Counted from the stretch's first letter, positions 42,054-48,781 are shown. The stretch is 64,000 nt of DNA from JAWOLE01 sp963815655 (GCA_963815655.1 CAWFHK010000001.1:3596001-3660000), one strand, 5' to 3'. The notes: generated by a model not told the origin, from the letters alone. Program-made: numbers and translations.

Positions 42054-42458
42054 TCAGAGAACGAGCTCGTACGAGACGCCGACCTCGTTGTAGACGGCGA
42101 CCGCGCGCCGGTCGCGCGTGAGCAGGGTCGCTCCCGCGTGACGGACGGTCGCGGCGACCACGGCGTCGTAAACGGCGCCGCCGGAGACTCCCCTCTCGCC
42201 CGCCCTGCTCAGCAGCGGCGACCAGGCCCGGGCCGGCAGCGTCAGGGGCGGGTGCCGAAAGCGCTGCTGGAGAAAGGCCGTGACGACGATGGGATTCGCC
42301 CTGTGCGGTGGCGGCAGCCTCGTCAGGACCGAGTACGCCTCGACGAGGACGGGAGCCGGGACCCGCGGCCCTCTGTCCAGGATCGCCGCGGCGGACCGGT
42401 GAGCCTCGTGCCACGAGGCAAACGCCGCGACAACGACACTGGTGTCAACGGCGATCAA
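42054..42458 (-). CDS. vapC: VapC-type PIN-domain toxin
   Basis: The 134-aa PIN protein begins MIAVDTSVVVAAF, with the first catalytic Asp at residue 5. It has a Glu in VLVEAYSVL and further acidic residues in GAVYDAVVAATVRHAGATLLTRDRRA, consistent with a Mg-dependent ribonuclease site. It overlaps the AbrB-type antitoxin gene by 4 bp, the usual vapBC arrangement. The RNA target (often initiator tRNA or rRNA in this family) cannot be told from sequence. Confidence 0.88.
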   Translation of the reverse strand: MIAVDTSVVVAAFASWHEAHRSAAAILDRGPRVPAPVLVEAYSVLTRLPPPHRANPIVVTAFLQQRFRHPPLTLPARAWSPLLSRAGERGVSGGAVYDAVVAATVRHAGATLLTRDRRAVAVYNEVGVSYELVL

Positions 42459-42700
42459 CGGCGTGTCCGCTCGATGGTGGCGCGCACGACGTCATCGGTG
42501 AGCTGCGGCAGATCCCCTTCGGGCACGGCCACGACGCCCCCCCTGCGTTTGACGAGCGACATCCGGGTCGGCACGGGCTCGATTTCGATCTTCCCATCGC
42601 ATTCGCTGATCTCGACCGCCCGCCCGCTCCCGAGCGCGAGACGGTCCCTCATCGCCTTGGGAATCACGACCCTCCCGCCAGAATCAATGGCAGTCCTCAT
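42455..42700 (-). CDS. vapB: VapB-type AbrB-fold antitoxin
   Basis: The 81-aa product begins MRTAIDSGGRVVIPKAMRDRLAL, a swapped-hairpin SpoVT-AbrB DNA-binding domain. Its C-terminal tail (VPEGDLPQLTDDVVRATIERTRR) is the part expected to bind the toxin. The gene overlaps vapC by 4 bp. A TAGAAT hexamer lies about 7 bp upstream of the start and may be its -10. This pair lies directly downstream of the tRNA-Glu repeat array on the same strand, so array read-through could reach it. Confidence 0.85.
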   Translation of the reverse strand: MRTAIDSGGRVVIPKAMRDRLALGSGRAVEISECDGKIEIEPVPTRMSLVKRRGGVVAVPEGDLPQLTDDVVRATIERTRR

Positions 42701-42757
42701 GCCAGAATTCTACCATCTGAAAGGTGCCGAGCCCGCGAGAGCCGCCCACGCGCCCCG

Positions 42758-43846
42758 GCCGCCTTGAGAGGGTCGCGTCCGGGGACGCGGCCCAGGACGG
42801 CAACTCGAAAAAGGTTGGTAGCCGATACGAGAATCGAACTCGTGTCGCGCCGATGAGGCGCGCTGCGGCGAAGCCGCGCTGAAAGTCAGCCGCCTTGAGA
42901 GGGTCGCGTCCGGACGCGGCCGAGCACGGGAACTGGCAGAAGGTTGGTAGCCCATACGAGAATCGAACTCGTGTCGCGCCGATGAGGCGCGCTGCGGCGA
43001 AGCCGCGCTGAAAGTCAGCCGCCTTGAGAGGGTCGCGTCCGGACGCGCCCAGGACGGCAACTCGAAAAAGGTTGGTAGCCGATACGAGAATCGAACTCGT
43101 GTCGCGCCGTTGAGGCGCGCTGCGGCGAAGCCGCGCTGAAAGTCAGCCGCCTTGAGAGGGTCGCGTCCGGACGCGGCCGAGCACGGGAACTGGCAGAGGG
43201 TTGGTAGCCCATACGAGAATCGAACTCGTGGCGCGCCGTTGAGGCGCGCTGCGGCGAAGCCGCGCTGAAAGTCAGCCGCCTTGAGAGGGTCGCGTCCGGA
43301 CGCGGCCCAGCACGGGAACTGGCAGAGGGTTGGTAGCCCATACGAGAATCGAACTCGTGGCGCGCCGATGAGGCGCGCTGCGGCGAAGCGGCGCTGAAAG
43401 TCAGCCGCCTTGAGAGGGTCGCGTCCGGACGCGGCCCAGCACGGGAACTGGCAGAAGGTTGGTAGCCCATACGAGAATCGAACTCGTGTCGCGCCGATGA
43501 GGCGCGCTGCGGCGAAGCCGCGCTGAAAGTCAGCCGCCTTGAGAGGGTCGCGTCCGGACGCGGCCCAGGACGGCAACTCGAAAAAGGTTGGTAGCCGATA
43601 CGAGAATCGAACTCGTGTCGCGCCGATGAGGCGCGCTGCGGCGAAGCCGCGCTGAAAGTCAGCCGCCTTGAGAGGGTCGCGTCCGGACGCGGCCGAGCAC
43701 GGGAACTGGCAGAAGGTTGGTAGCCCATACGAGAATCGAACTCGTGTCGCGCCGATGAGGCGCGCTGCGGCGAAGCCGCGCTGAAAGTCAGCCGCCTTGA
43801 GAGGGTCGCGTCCGGACGCGGCCGAGCACGGGAACTGGCAGAAGGT
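42758..43846 (-). repeat. Tandem array of eight 129-bp tRNA-Glu-derived units
   Basis: Units begin (CCA side) at 42816, 42945, 43073, 43202, 43331, 43460, 43589 and 43718. The step is 129 bp throughout except one of 128 bp; a half unit precedes 42816. On the minus strand each unit has a degraded anticodon arm (GACCCTCTCAAGG), a GC-rich insert that folds into hairpins (with GCGGCTTCGCCGC), an intact T arm (ACGAGTTCGATTCTCGT), the 3' acceptor strand and CCA. The D arm and the 5' acceptor strand are absent, so no unit is a functional tRNA. Two spacer types occur (ACTCGAAAAAGG with GCCGATA, ACTGGCAGAAGG with GCCCATA). The array lies immediately 3' of the intact tRNA-Glu and would be cotranscribed with it. 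Confidence 0.9.
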
Positions 43847-43921
43847 TGGTAGCCCATACGAGAATCGAACTCGTATTTCGGCCTTGAGAGGGCCGCGTCC
43901 TAACCGTTAGACGAATGGGCC
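43847..43921 (-). tRNA. tRNA-Glu(CTC), CCA encoded
   Basis: The 75-nt cloverleaf is complete. Acceptor GGCCCAT pairs with ATGGGCT, the D arm has TCTAACGGTTAGGA, the anticodon loop is CTCTCAA on a CGGCC/GGCCG stem (anticodon CTC), and the T arm is ACGAG-TTCGATT-CTCGT. The discriminator A and CCA follow. It is the parent sequence of the repeat array on its 3' side and of a degenerate copy on its 5' side. Confidence 0.95.
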
Positions 43922-43934
43922 GAACGGGGCGGAA

Positions 43935-43963
43935 AAGGTAGCACAGAGCTTCTCCGTCGCCAA
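43935..43963 (-). promoter_or_regulatory. Predicted promoter of tRNA-Glu
   Basis: On the minus strand TTGGCG (43963-43958) and TACCTT (43940-43935) are 17 bp apart, about 14 bp before the tRNA 5' end. The same arrangement is found before the upstream pseudogene. Confidence 0.6.
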
Positions 43964-43975
43964 GGTGCCAGAGAA

Positions 43976-44093
43976 ACGGACTCGTGTCGCGCCGTCAAGG
44001 CGCGCCGCGGCGAAGCCGCGCTTGAAGATCAGCCGCCGGAGGGCGCGCAAGCGCCTTGAGAGGGCCGCGTCCTAACCGTGAGACGAATAGGCC
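43976..44093 (-). pseudogene. Degenerate tRNA-Glu copy carrying the insert
   Basis: The 5' half is recognisable (GGCCTATTCGTCTCACGGTTAGGACGCGGCCCTCTCAAGG, here joined in two parts: acceptor and D arm, then anticodon arm). About 75 bp of GC-rich hairpin sequence, homologous to the insert in the 129-bp units, separates it from a truncated T arm. The 3' acceptor strand and CCA are lost. It is probably a duplication of the tRNA gene with its promoter, and a candidate ancestor of the array units. Confidence 0.75.
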
Positions 44094-44106
44094 AACGGGG
44101 CGGAGA

Positions 44107-44135
44107 AAAATAGCACTGAGGTTCCTTTTCGCCAA
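44107..44135 (-). promoter_or_regulatory. Duplicated promoter before the tRNA-Glu pseudogene
   Basis: On the minus strand TTGGCG (44135-44130) and TATTTT (44112-44107) are 17 bp apart. This is a better -10 than that of the intact gene, so the pseudogene, the tRNA and the array could all be read from here. Confidence 0.6.
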
Positions 44136-44163
44136 GTCAGAACGAGCGACTCGCATCGCCGTG

Positions 44164-44376
44164 TCAGCCTGGCGAGAAGCCTCTCCGCGTTTCGTGATCT
44201 TTCAGGCCGCGCACTCTCCCCGCGAGCCTCAGGAAGCCTCGTGGCCGAGCTTTGGCCCTCGCGCTGTTCAGGAGACTTCGGATCAGGCCGCTCTTCGAGA
44301 CGCCGTTCCTTCCGGCCACCGATTCCAGCCAGGCGGCGATTTCGGGGTCAAGACAAACCGTGACTCGATGGACCAT
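44164..44376 (-). CDS. Orphan ribbon-helix-helix regulator
   Basis: The 70-aa product begins MVHRVTVCLDPEIAAWLESVAGRNGVSKSGLIRSLL, a CopG/RHH DNA-binding fold, and ends in a basic tail (RAKARPRGFLRLAGRVRG). It looks like an antitoxin, but no toxin gene follows; downstream lies the tRNA-Glu region. It may be a remnant or a stand-alone repressor. Its promoter overlaps head to head with that of the vapB-like gene, and the start codon lies about one base from the predicted transcript start, so the message may be leaderless. Confidence 0.7.
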   Translation of the reverse strand: MVHRVTVCLDPEIAAWLESVAGRNGVSKSGLIRSLLNSARAKARPRGFLRLAGRVRGLKDHETRRGFSPG

Positions 44377-44380
44377 GAGC

Positions 44381-44412
44381 TTGATTGTATCCTGCTATAT
44401 GTGTATAGTCAA
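44381..44412. promoter_or_regulatory. Overlapping divergent promoters with near-palindromic operator
   Basis: On the plus strand TTGATT (44381-44386) and TATAGT (44404-44409) are 17 bp apart. On the minus strand TTGACT (44412-44407) and TACAAT (44389-44384) are also 17 bp apart. Between them lies GCTATATGTGTATAGT (44394-44409), close to the relBE operator GCTATACATGTATAGC. Confidence 0.75.
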
Positions 44413-44427
44413 AATACAGGAGGCTGA

Positions 44428-44652
44428 ATGCCGCAACTGCATCTTTATGTTCCCGAGGAAATCGCCGACGCCGCGAAGGCGAAGGCCAGGGCAGCCGGAA
44501 AGACCCTTTCCGCGTACCTGTCCGAACTCGTGCGTGAAGAGGTCGGCGGAGAATGGCCGACGGGCTTCTTCGAAAGTGTGGTCGGGGGTTGGAAGGGCGA
44601 CCGTCTGCGGCGGCCCAGGCAGGGGAGTCTCGAGAAGCGGGATCGGATCTAG
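44428..44652 (+). CDS. VapB-like antitoxin (split from its toxin)
   Basis: The 74-aa product begins MPQLHLYVPEEIADAAKAKARAAGKTLSAYLSELVREEV, a ribbon-helix-helix N-terminus of the type found with PIN toxins. The tail (PTGFFESVVGGWKGDRLRRP) would contact the toxin. An AGGAGG ribosome site precedes the ATG by 4 bp. The stop TAG is followed 3 bp later by a 263-bp inverted-repeat element. Without it, the vapC ATG would lie 4 bp after this stop, so the two genes were once tightly coupled. Confidence 0.82.
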   Translation: MPQLHLYVPEEIADAAKAKARAAGKTLSAYLSELVREEVGGEWPTGFFESVVGGWKGDRLRRPRQGSLEKRDRI

Positions 44653-44655
44653 CTA

Positions 44656-44918
44656 GCAGGCTGCTGAAAAATGGATGCGGGCGTCGTGTCTGGCCTTTTG
44701 CAACTCGCGAAGCCCAAGAGTCTCATCGGGGAGGAAGCTCTCACTTGAGTGGCATCGCCAGCAAAAGGCCATCCACCGCAAGCGGTTGCGGCGGCGCGGT
44801 GCCGTCTGCGGCGTCGCCGCTCCTCCCCGATGCGCCCCGGCATCGCCTTCGTCGCGCCTCCTTGCATCCGGCCCCGCGGCGCTCGCAACGCCGCCCACAC
44901 CCTTTTTCAGCAGCCTGC
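44656..44918. mobile_element. MITE-like element with 16-bp inverted ends and TA duplication
   Basis: The ends are GCAGGCTGCTGAAAAA (44656-44671) and its exact reverse complement TTTTTCAGCAGCCTGC (44903-44918). Both are flanked by TA (44654-44655 and 44919-44920), as expected for IS630/mariner-type insertion. The 263-bp interior holds further inverted pairs (TGGCCTTTTGC with GCAAAAGGCCA, ATCGGGGAGG with CCTCCCCGAT) and no credible gene. It separates a VapB-like antitoxin from its VapC. Confidence 0.85.
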
Positions 44919-44921
44919 TAG

Positions 44922-45317
44922 ATGTATCTGCTGGACGCCAACGCTTGTATTCGGTTGCTCAACGGGACGTCTTCCCGTCTGTCCGAACGTTTGCGGGAGA
45001 CACCACGATCCCAGGTCCGGCTCTCTTCGGTCGTCAAAGCGGAGCTTCTCTTCGGCGCTCGGCGGAGCTCCAGGGCGGCCGACAATCTCCGCCTGCTTGA
45101 GGGGTTCTTCGCCACGCTGGCGAGCCTGCCCTTCGACGATCACTGCGCTCAAGAATACGGTCTCTTGCGCGCGGAGCTCGAACGCGCCGGAACACCGATC
45201 GGGCCGAACGATATGTTGATCGCCGCCACGGCGCGGGCCAACGGCTGCACCCTTGTAACTCATAACGTGCGGGAGTTCTCGCGGGTGTCCGGCCTGCTTT
45301 ACGAGGACTGGGAGTGA
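44922..45317 (+). CDS. vapC: VapC-type PIN-domain toxin
   Basis: The 131-aa PIN protein begins MYLLDANACIRLLNG, with Asp5. It has the Glu of VVKAELLFGARRS, the acidic PNDMLIAATARANGCTLVTHNVREF region with Asp and the conserved THN, and ends in VSGLLYEDWE, typical of VapC toxins of the FitB/VapC group. It is cut off from its antitoxin gene by the 263-bp element, so transcription must cross the element or start within it. I see no good ribosome site: the bases before the ATG are the element's end. Confidence 0.88.
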   Translation: MYLLDANACIRLLNGTSSRLSERLRETPRSQVRLSSVVKAELLFGARRSSRAADNLRLLEGFFATLASLPFDDHCAQEYGLLRAELERAGTPIGPNDMLIAATARANGCTLVTHNVREFSRVSGLLYEDWE

Positions 45318-45352
45318 GGACCGGCCGTCAAGGGAATGGGCGGTGACATCAG

Positions 45353-45390
45353 CGCCCGCTCCCCTCCCCCGGGGGGAGAAGGAGAGTCAG
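45353..45390. repeat. GC palindrome between converging genes
   Basis: CTCCCCTCCCCCGGGGGGAG forms a hairpin between vapC and the ABC permease gene. It resembles half of the REP-like element at 21105-21148 and could act as a bidirectional transcription barrier. Confidence 0.4.
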
Positions 45391-46715
45391 TTTTTCGCGG
45401 CGGCGGCGGGCTGGGGGGTTTCGCCGGGAGTGTAGCGGACCCAGCGGATGATCTCGGGGATCGTCGGCTTCTTGCCGTACATGAGGATGCCGACCCGGTA
45501 GATCCGCCCGGCGGCCCAGGCGATCGCGACCGTCGAGAGGGCGAGGATCGCCATCGAGAGGAGGACCTGCCAGAACGGCGGCTCGGCGACCGAGGTCCTC
45601 AGAAACATCATCAGGGGGGACGTCAGCGGGAAGAGGGACACGAAGGTCGCGATCGTGCCGTTGGGGTTGTTCAACACGGCGGGGTAGAACGCCCAGCATC
45701 CGACCATGAAGAGCCCCGGGATCATCGCGAGCTGCTGCGCCTCCTGGTCCGTGTTGAACGGCGCGCCGATCGCCGTGTAGATCGAGGCGTAGAGGAAATA
45801 GCCGAAGAGGAAGAAGAGGATGAAGTAGACGATCATCGAGACCGGGATCGAGGGGACGCCCATCTCGCCCGAGGCCATCGCCCCGGAGACGGCCGGGAGC
45901 GAGAGGTTCATCGCGATGACCGACCAGATGATGTACTGCGTCAGGCCCACGAGCCCGATCCCCAGGATCTTGCCGAGCATGAGCTCCGTCGGGCGCACCG
46001 AGGCGATGATCACCTCGACGATGCGGCTGGTCTTCTCTTCGATGACGCCGCGCAGGTTCTGGAACCCGTACATGAAGAAGGTCGTGTACATGAGGACCAT
46101 GAAGATGATCGCGGCGAAGATCCCCGCTCCCTTCTCCTCCTTCGACCCCTTCTCCGTCACCTTGAGCGTCTTCAGGTCCACGCGCTTCTCGAGCTCCGTG
46201 GAGAGCTCGGGCGGGAGGCCGCGGTTGGCGATCTTCTCCTTGAGCAGGACGTGGTTGATCGCCCGCTCGAGCTGCGCCATGGCAACGAACTCCGAGACGG
46301 TCACGCCGTAATACTCCGCCTGCGACTTCTCGAGGAGGGTCGGGTCGAGGACCAGGTATCCGTCGATCTTCTTCTTCAGGGCTTCGGCGCGGAGCTGCTC
46401 CTTGGTCGCCTCGAGGCTCCCGGCAACGGGCCGCTGCTGGAGGATCCAGTGGACGCCCTGGCCGCGCTTGGACTCCTCCTTCAAGGCCGCCTCCCGCGCC
46501 GTCAGGTCCTTCTGCAGCGGCGCGAAAAGATGTCCCGTCAGGTCCACGACGGCGAGCGTCCGTTCTCCCCCGGCCTTCTTGAACGAGGCGATCTGGATCG
46601 CGATGTAGCCGAGGAAAAAGATCGGGACGAGCAGCGTCCCGATCCAGAAGGCCTTGGTGCGGACGCGCTCGATGTACTCGCGCCGGATGACCGCGTAGAT
46701 CTTCTTCCAGCTCAT
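45387..46715 (-). CDS. ABC-2 type exporter permease (NatB-like)
   Basis: The 442-aa product has an N-terminal membrane helix (AFWIGTLLVPIFFLGYIAIQ), a large extracytoplasmic domain with coiled-coil character (residues about 50-195), and five or six C-terminal helices (GIFAAIIFMVLMYTTFFMYG, LGKILGIGLVGLTQYIIWSV, IVYFILFFLFGYFLYASIYTAIG). This is the layout of the NatB/ABC-2 permeases that export Na+ or other small solutes. The ATPase is encoded 7 bp upstream on the same strand. Substrate unknown. Confidence 0.88.
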   Translation of the reverse strand: MSWKKIYAVIRREYIERVRTKAFWIGTLLVPIFFLGYIAIQIASFKKAGGERTLAVVDLTGHLFAPLQKDLTAREAALKEESKRGQGVHWILQQRPVAGSLEATKEQLRAEALKKKIDGYLVLDPTLLEKSQAEYYGVTVSEFVAMAQLERAINHVLLKEKIANRGLPPELSTELEKRVDLKTLKVTEKGSKEEKGAGIFAAIIFMVLMYTTFFMYGFQNLRGVIEEKTSRIVEVIIASVRPTELMLGKILGIGLVGLTQYIIWSVIAMNLSLPAVSGAMASGEMGVPSIPVSMIVYFILFFLFGYFLYASIYTAIGAPFNTDQEAQQLAMIPGLFMVGCWAFYPAVLNNPNGTIATFVSLFPLTSPLMMFLRTSVAEPPFWQVLLSMAILALSTVAIAWAAGRIYRVGILMYGKKPTIPEIIRWVRYTPGETPQPAAAAKN

Positions 46716-46722
46716 GAGGCCC

Positions 46723-47649
46723 TCATTCGATGACCCGCGTCTCTTCCAGGCCGGCCCGGCGCACGGCCGAGAGGTAGATCTCCTCGAGCTCCGGCTCCTT
46801 CTCGGAGAACGCCTTGACGTCGTACCGGTCGAAGGCGCGGCGCAGGAACTCCCGCCGGTCCGTTCCGGAGGCGAGCGCGATGACGTAGGCGCCGTTGACC
46901 GGCTGGACGGACACGACCCCCGGGAGGGCCTGGACCTCGTCCGGCGACGCGTCGACGGAGAGCCGCAGCAGGTCGCCGGCGAACTGCTTCTTCAAATCCT
47001 TCAGGTTCCCCTCGAGGATCTTCTTCGAGCGCGCGAGCAGGCAGATCTCGTCGCACAGCTTCTCGGCCTGCTCGAGAACGTGCGTCGAGAAGACGATCGT
47101 CTTGCCGCGCGAGCGGAACTCCGTCAGGTAGTCCTTGATGAGAGCCGTGTTGATCGGATCGAGGCCGGAGAAGACCTCGTCCAGGATGAGGATCTCCGGG
47201 TCGTGCACGATCGTCGCGATGAACTGGACCTTCTGCTGCATCCCCTTGGAGAGCTCGTCCACCTTCTTGTTGAGCCACGGGCGCAGCTCCATCTTGTCGA
47301 TCCACTCGCCGATCCGCTCCTTGGCCTTCTCCTTCGAGACCTCCTTGATGGCCGCGAGAAAGTAGAGGTGATCGAGGACCTTCATCTTTCGGTAGAGCCC
47401 GCGCTCCTCGGGGAGATACCCGATGCGGTTCTGCGTCTGCCGGCTCATCGGCGCCCCCAGGACCCGGATCGCGCCTTCGTCGGGCGCCGTGATGTTCATG
47501 ATCATGCGGATCGTCGTCGTCTTGCCGGCCCCGTTGGGCCCGAGCAGGCCGAACACGATCCCCTTCGGGACGTTGAAGGAGAGGGCGTCCACGGCCTTGA
47601 ACCGCCCAAAGCTCTTCGAGACCGCCTGCAGTTCGATCGTGTTGTTCAT
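46723..47649 (-). CDS. ABC exporter ATP-binding protein (NatA-like)
   Basis: The 308-aa ATPase has Walker A GLLGPNGAGKTTTIRMI, the Q-loop YLPEERGLYRKMKV, signature ELSKGMQQKVQFIATI, Walker B LILDEVFSGLDP and switch His in FSTHVLEQAE. The C-terminal 90 residues (the DUF4162-like domain of NatA/CcmA-type ATPases) are present. It pairs with the ABC-2 permease that follows. The first ATG follows no strong ribosome site. Confidence 0.93.
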   Translation of the reverse strand: MNNTIELQAVSKSFGRFKAVDALSFNVPKGIVFGLLGPNGAGKTTTIRMIMNITAPDEGAIRVLGAPMSRQTQNRIGYLPEERGLYRKMKVLDHLYFLAAIKEVSKEKAKERIGEWIDKMELRPWLNKKVDELSKGMQQKVQFIATIVHDPEILILDEVFSGLDPINTALIKDYLTEFRSRGKTIVFSTHVLEQAEKLCDEICLLARSKKILEGNLKDLKKQFAGDLLRLSVDASPDEVQALPGVVSVQPVNGAYVIALASGTDRREFLRRAFDRYDVKAFSEKEPELEEIYLSAVRRAGLEETRVIE

Positions 47650-47751
47650 GTTCCTGTGTGCCGGTTATTTACGGACCGGACGCCCGGGAGTTTTCCCCCG
47701 GCATCTTAACCCGCGCCCCGGAATCCGTTAGGATGCGCCTTCCACGCCGCC

Positions 47752-47842
47752 GGAGAGGTGCTGGAGTGGTTGATCAGGCCGGTCTCGAAAACCGGTAAGC
47801 CCCAAAAGGGCTTCGTGGGTTCAAATCCCACCCTCTCCGCCA
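47752..47842 (+). tRNA. tRNA-Ser(CGA), CCA encoded
   Basis: The 91-nt gene has acceptor GGAGAGG/CCTCTCC, an anticodon loop CTCGAAA (anticodon CGA) on a CCGGT/ACCGG stem, a long variable arm (AAGCCCCAAAAGGGCTT) as expected for serine tRNA, a T loop TTCAAAT, discriminator G and CCA. Confidence 0.95.
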
Positions 47843-47848
47843 ATTAGC

Positions 47849-47925
47849 GCCCGAGTTTCAGGTTTCAAGTTCCAGGTTTCAGGTTCCGCGACTGAAACCT
47901 GAAACCTGAAACTTGAAACCCGGCT
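47849..47925. repeat. Period-7 array, inverted arms
   Basis: The left arm repeats TTTCAGG/TTTCAAG/TTCCAGG. The right arm repeats CCTGAAA/CCTGAAA/CTTGAAA. They are complementary, between tRNA-Ser and the end of tadA. The word is the one seen before mraZ. Confidence 0.8.
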
Positions 47926-47926
47926 T

Positions 47927-48385
47927 CTACCGACGCGCGCGGAAGAACATCTGGAGGAGGTCGGCGGACTCGTCGGCCAGGAGGCCGCCTTCCACTTCGC
48001 AGCGGTGGTTCAGGCGGGCGTCGCGGGGGATGTCGCCGAGTGTGCCGCAGTAGCCGGCTTTCGGGTCCGCGCATCCGTAGACGATGCGGGCGAGGCGGGC
48101 GTTGACGGCGGCGCCGGCGCACATGGCGCACGGCTCGAGCGTGGAATAGAGCGTCGCGCCTTCCAGATGCCAGGTGCCCGCCGACCGGGCGGCTTCGCGG
48201 ATCGCCTCGATCTCCGCGTGGTGAGTTGGGTCGGCCAGGAACTCCCGGCGGTTGCGCCCCCGTCCCGTCATTTTCCCGTCGCTCACGACGACGGCTCCGA
48301 TCGGCACCTCCTGCTCGGAGAAAGCGATCCTGGCGAAGGCGAGGGCCTCCTTCATGAAGTGGAGATCGTCGCCTGTGAACGGCAT
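47927..48385 (-). CDS. tadA: tRNA-specific adenosine deaminase TadA
   Basis: TadA converts A34 to inosine in tRNA-Arg(ACG). The 152-aa protein has the zinc deaminase motifs THHAEIEAI (His and catalytic Glu) and STLEPCAMCAGA (two Cys). It starts MPFTGDDLHFMKEALAFARIA. The ATG at 48385 is chosen by the family's usual length; upstream codons are array sequence. Its substrate gene, tRNA-Arg(ACG), lies only about 190 bp away on the opposite strand, which is a nice functional pairing though it may be chance. Confidence 0.92.
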   Translation of the reverse strand: MPFTGDDLHFMKEALAFARIAFSEQEVPIGAVVVSDGKMTGRGRNRREFLADPTHHAEIEAIREAARSAGTWHLEGATLYSTLEPCAMCAGAAVNARLARIVYGCADPKAGYCGTLGDIPRDARLNHRCEVEGGLLADESADLLQMFFRARR

Positions 48386-48408
48386 GGCGCAGGTTACTTC
48401 AACTCGAC

Positions 48409-48483
48409 TGAGGGGATGACTGGGAGACGGGGAGAAGGGGAGACTGGGTGATGCTCTCCCCAGATTCTCCCAGTCCCCCGGTC
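48409..48483. repeat. Period 7-9 array, inverted arms
   Basis: The left arm has GACTGGGAGACGGGGAGAAG-type words. The right arm has CTCCCCAGATTCTCCCAGTC. The arms are complementary and lie in the roughly 190-bp gap between tadA and tRNA-Arg. The word matches that of the array at 4806. Confidence 0.7.
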
Positions 48484-48533
48484 CGCCCGCCCGCCCGGCC
48501 TTCTCAACGGAACAGGGACCGGCGCCCGGCCTC

Positions 48534-48562
48534 TTGAACGGAGGGGGCGATTCCGGTAGCCT
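48534..48562 (+). promoter_or_regulatory. Predicted promoter of tRNA-Arg
   Basis: TTGAAC (48534-48539) and TAGCCT (48557-48562) are 17 bp apart, 10 bp before the tRNA 5' end. The -10 is weak. Confidence 0.4.
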
Positions 48563-48572
48563 CAGCGGCCCT

Positions 48573-48649
48573 GCGCCCATAGCTCAACTGGATAGAGCGT
48601 CTGACTACGGATCAGGAGGTTGGGGGTTCAAGTCCTCCTGGGCGCACCA
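48573..48649 (+). tRNA. tRNA-Arg(ACG), CCA encoded
   Basis: The 77-nt gene has acceptor GCGCCCA/TGGGCGC, D arm TAGCTCAACTGGATAGAGC, anticodon loop CTACGGA (anticodon ACG, the A34 being edited to inosine by TadA), T loop TTCAAGT, discriminator A and CCA. Confidence 0.95.
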
Positions 48650-48781
48650 TCCTCCTTCGCGCGCCCTCGGTGCCGCTCGGACGAGCTTCGGAGGACAGGT
48701 CGTTTCGCGAACTTTCGTTGTCAAATTCCGTAGGAACAATAGGCTAAGACTTTGCGGTTAGGCGGTTAGAGGGACGTGCCA

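Noticed and set aside
42710..43576. A second long minus-strand frame through the tRNA array
   Set aside because: It is one of two overlapping open frames in a GC-rich repeat with few stop codons; nothing favours it as a gene.
42758..43846. A CRISPR array
   Set aside because: The 129-bp units are repeats throughout, with no unique spacers, and are clearly derived from tRNA-Glu; no cas genes are near.
44749..45219. An open frame crossing the inverted-repeat element into vapC
   Set aside because: It is out of frame with the VapC product and spans the element's structured DNA; there is no protein similarity.
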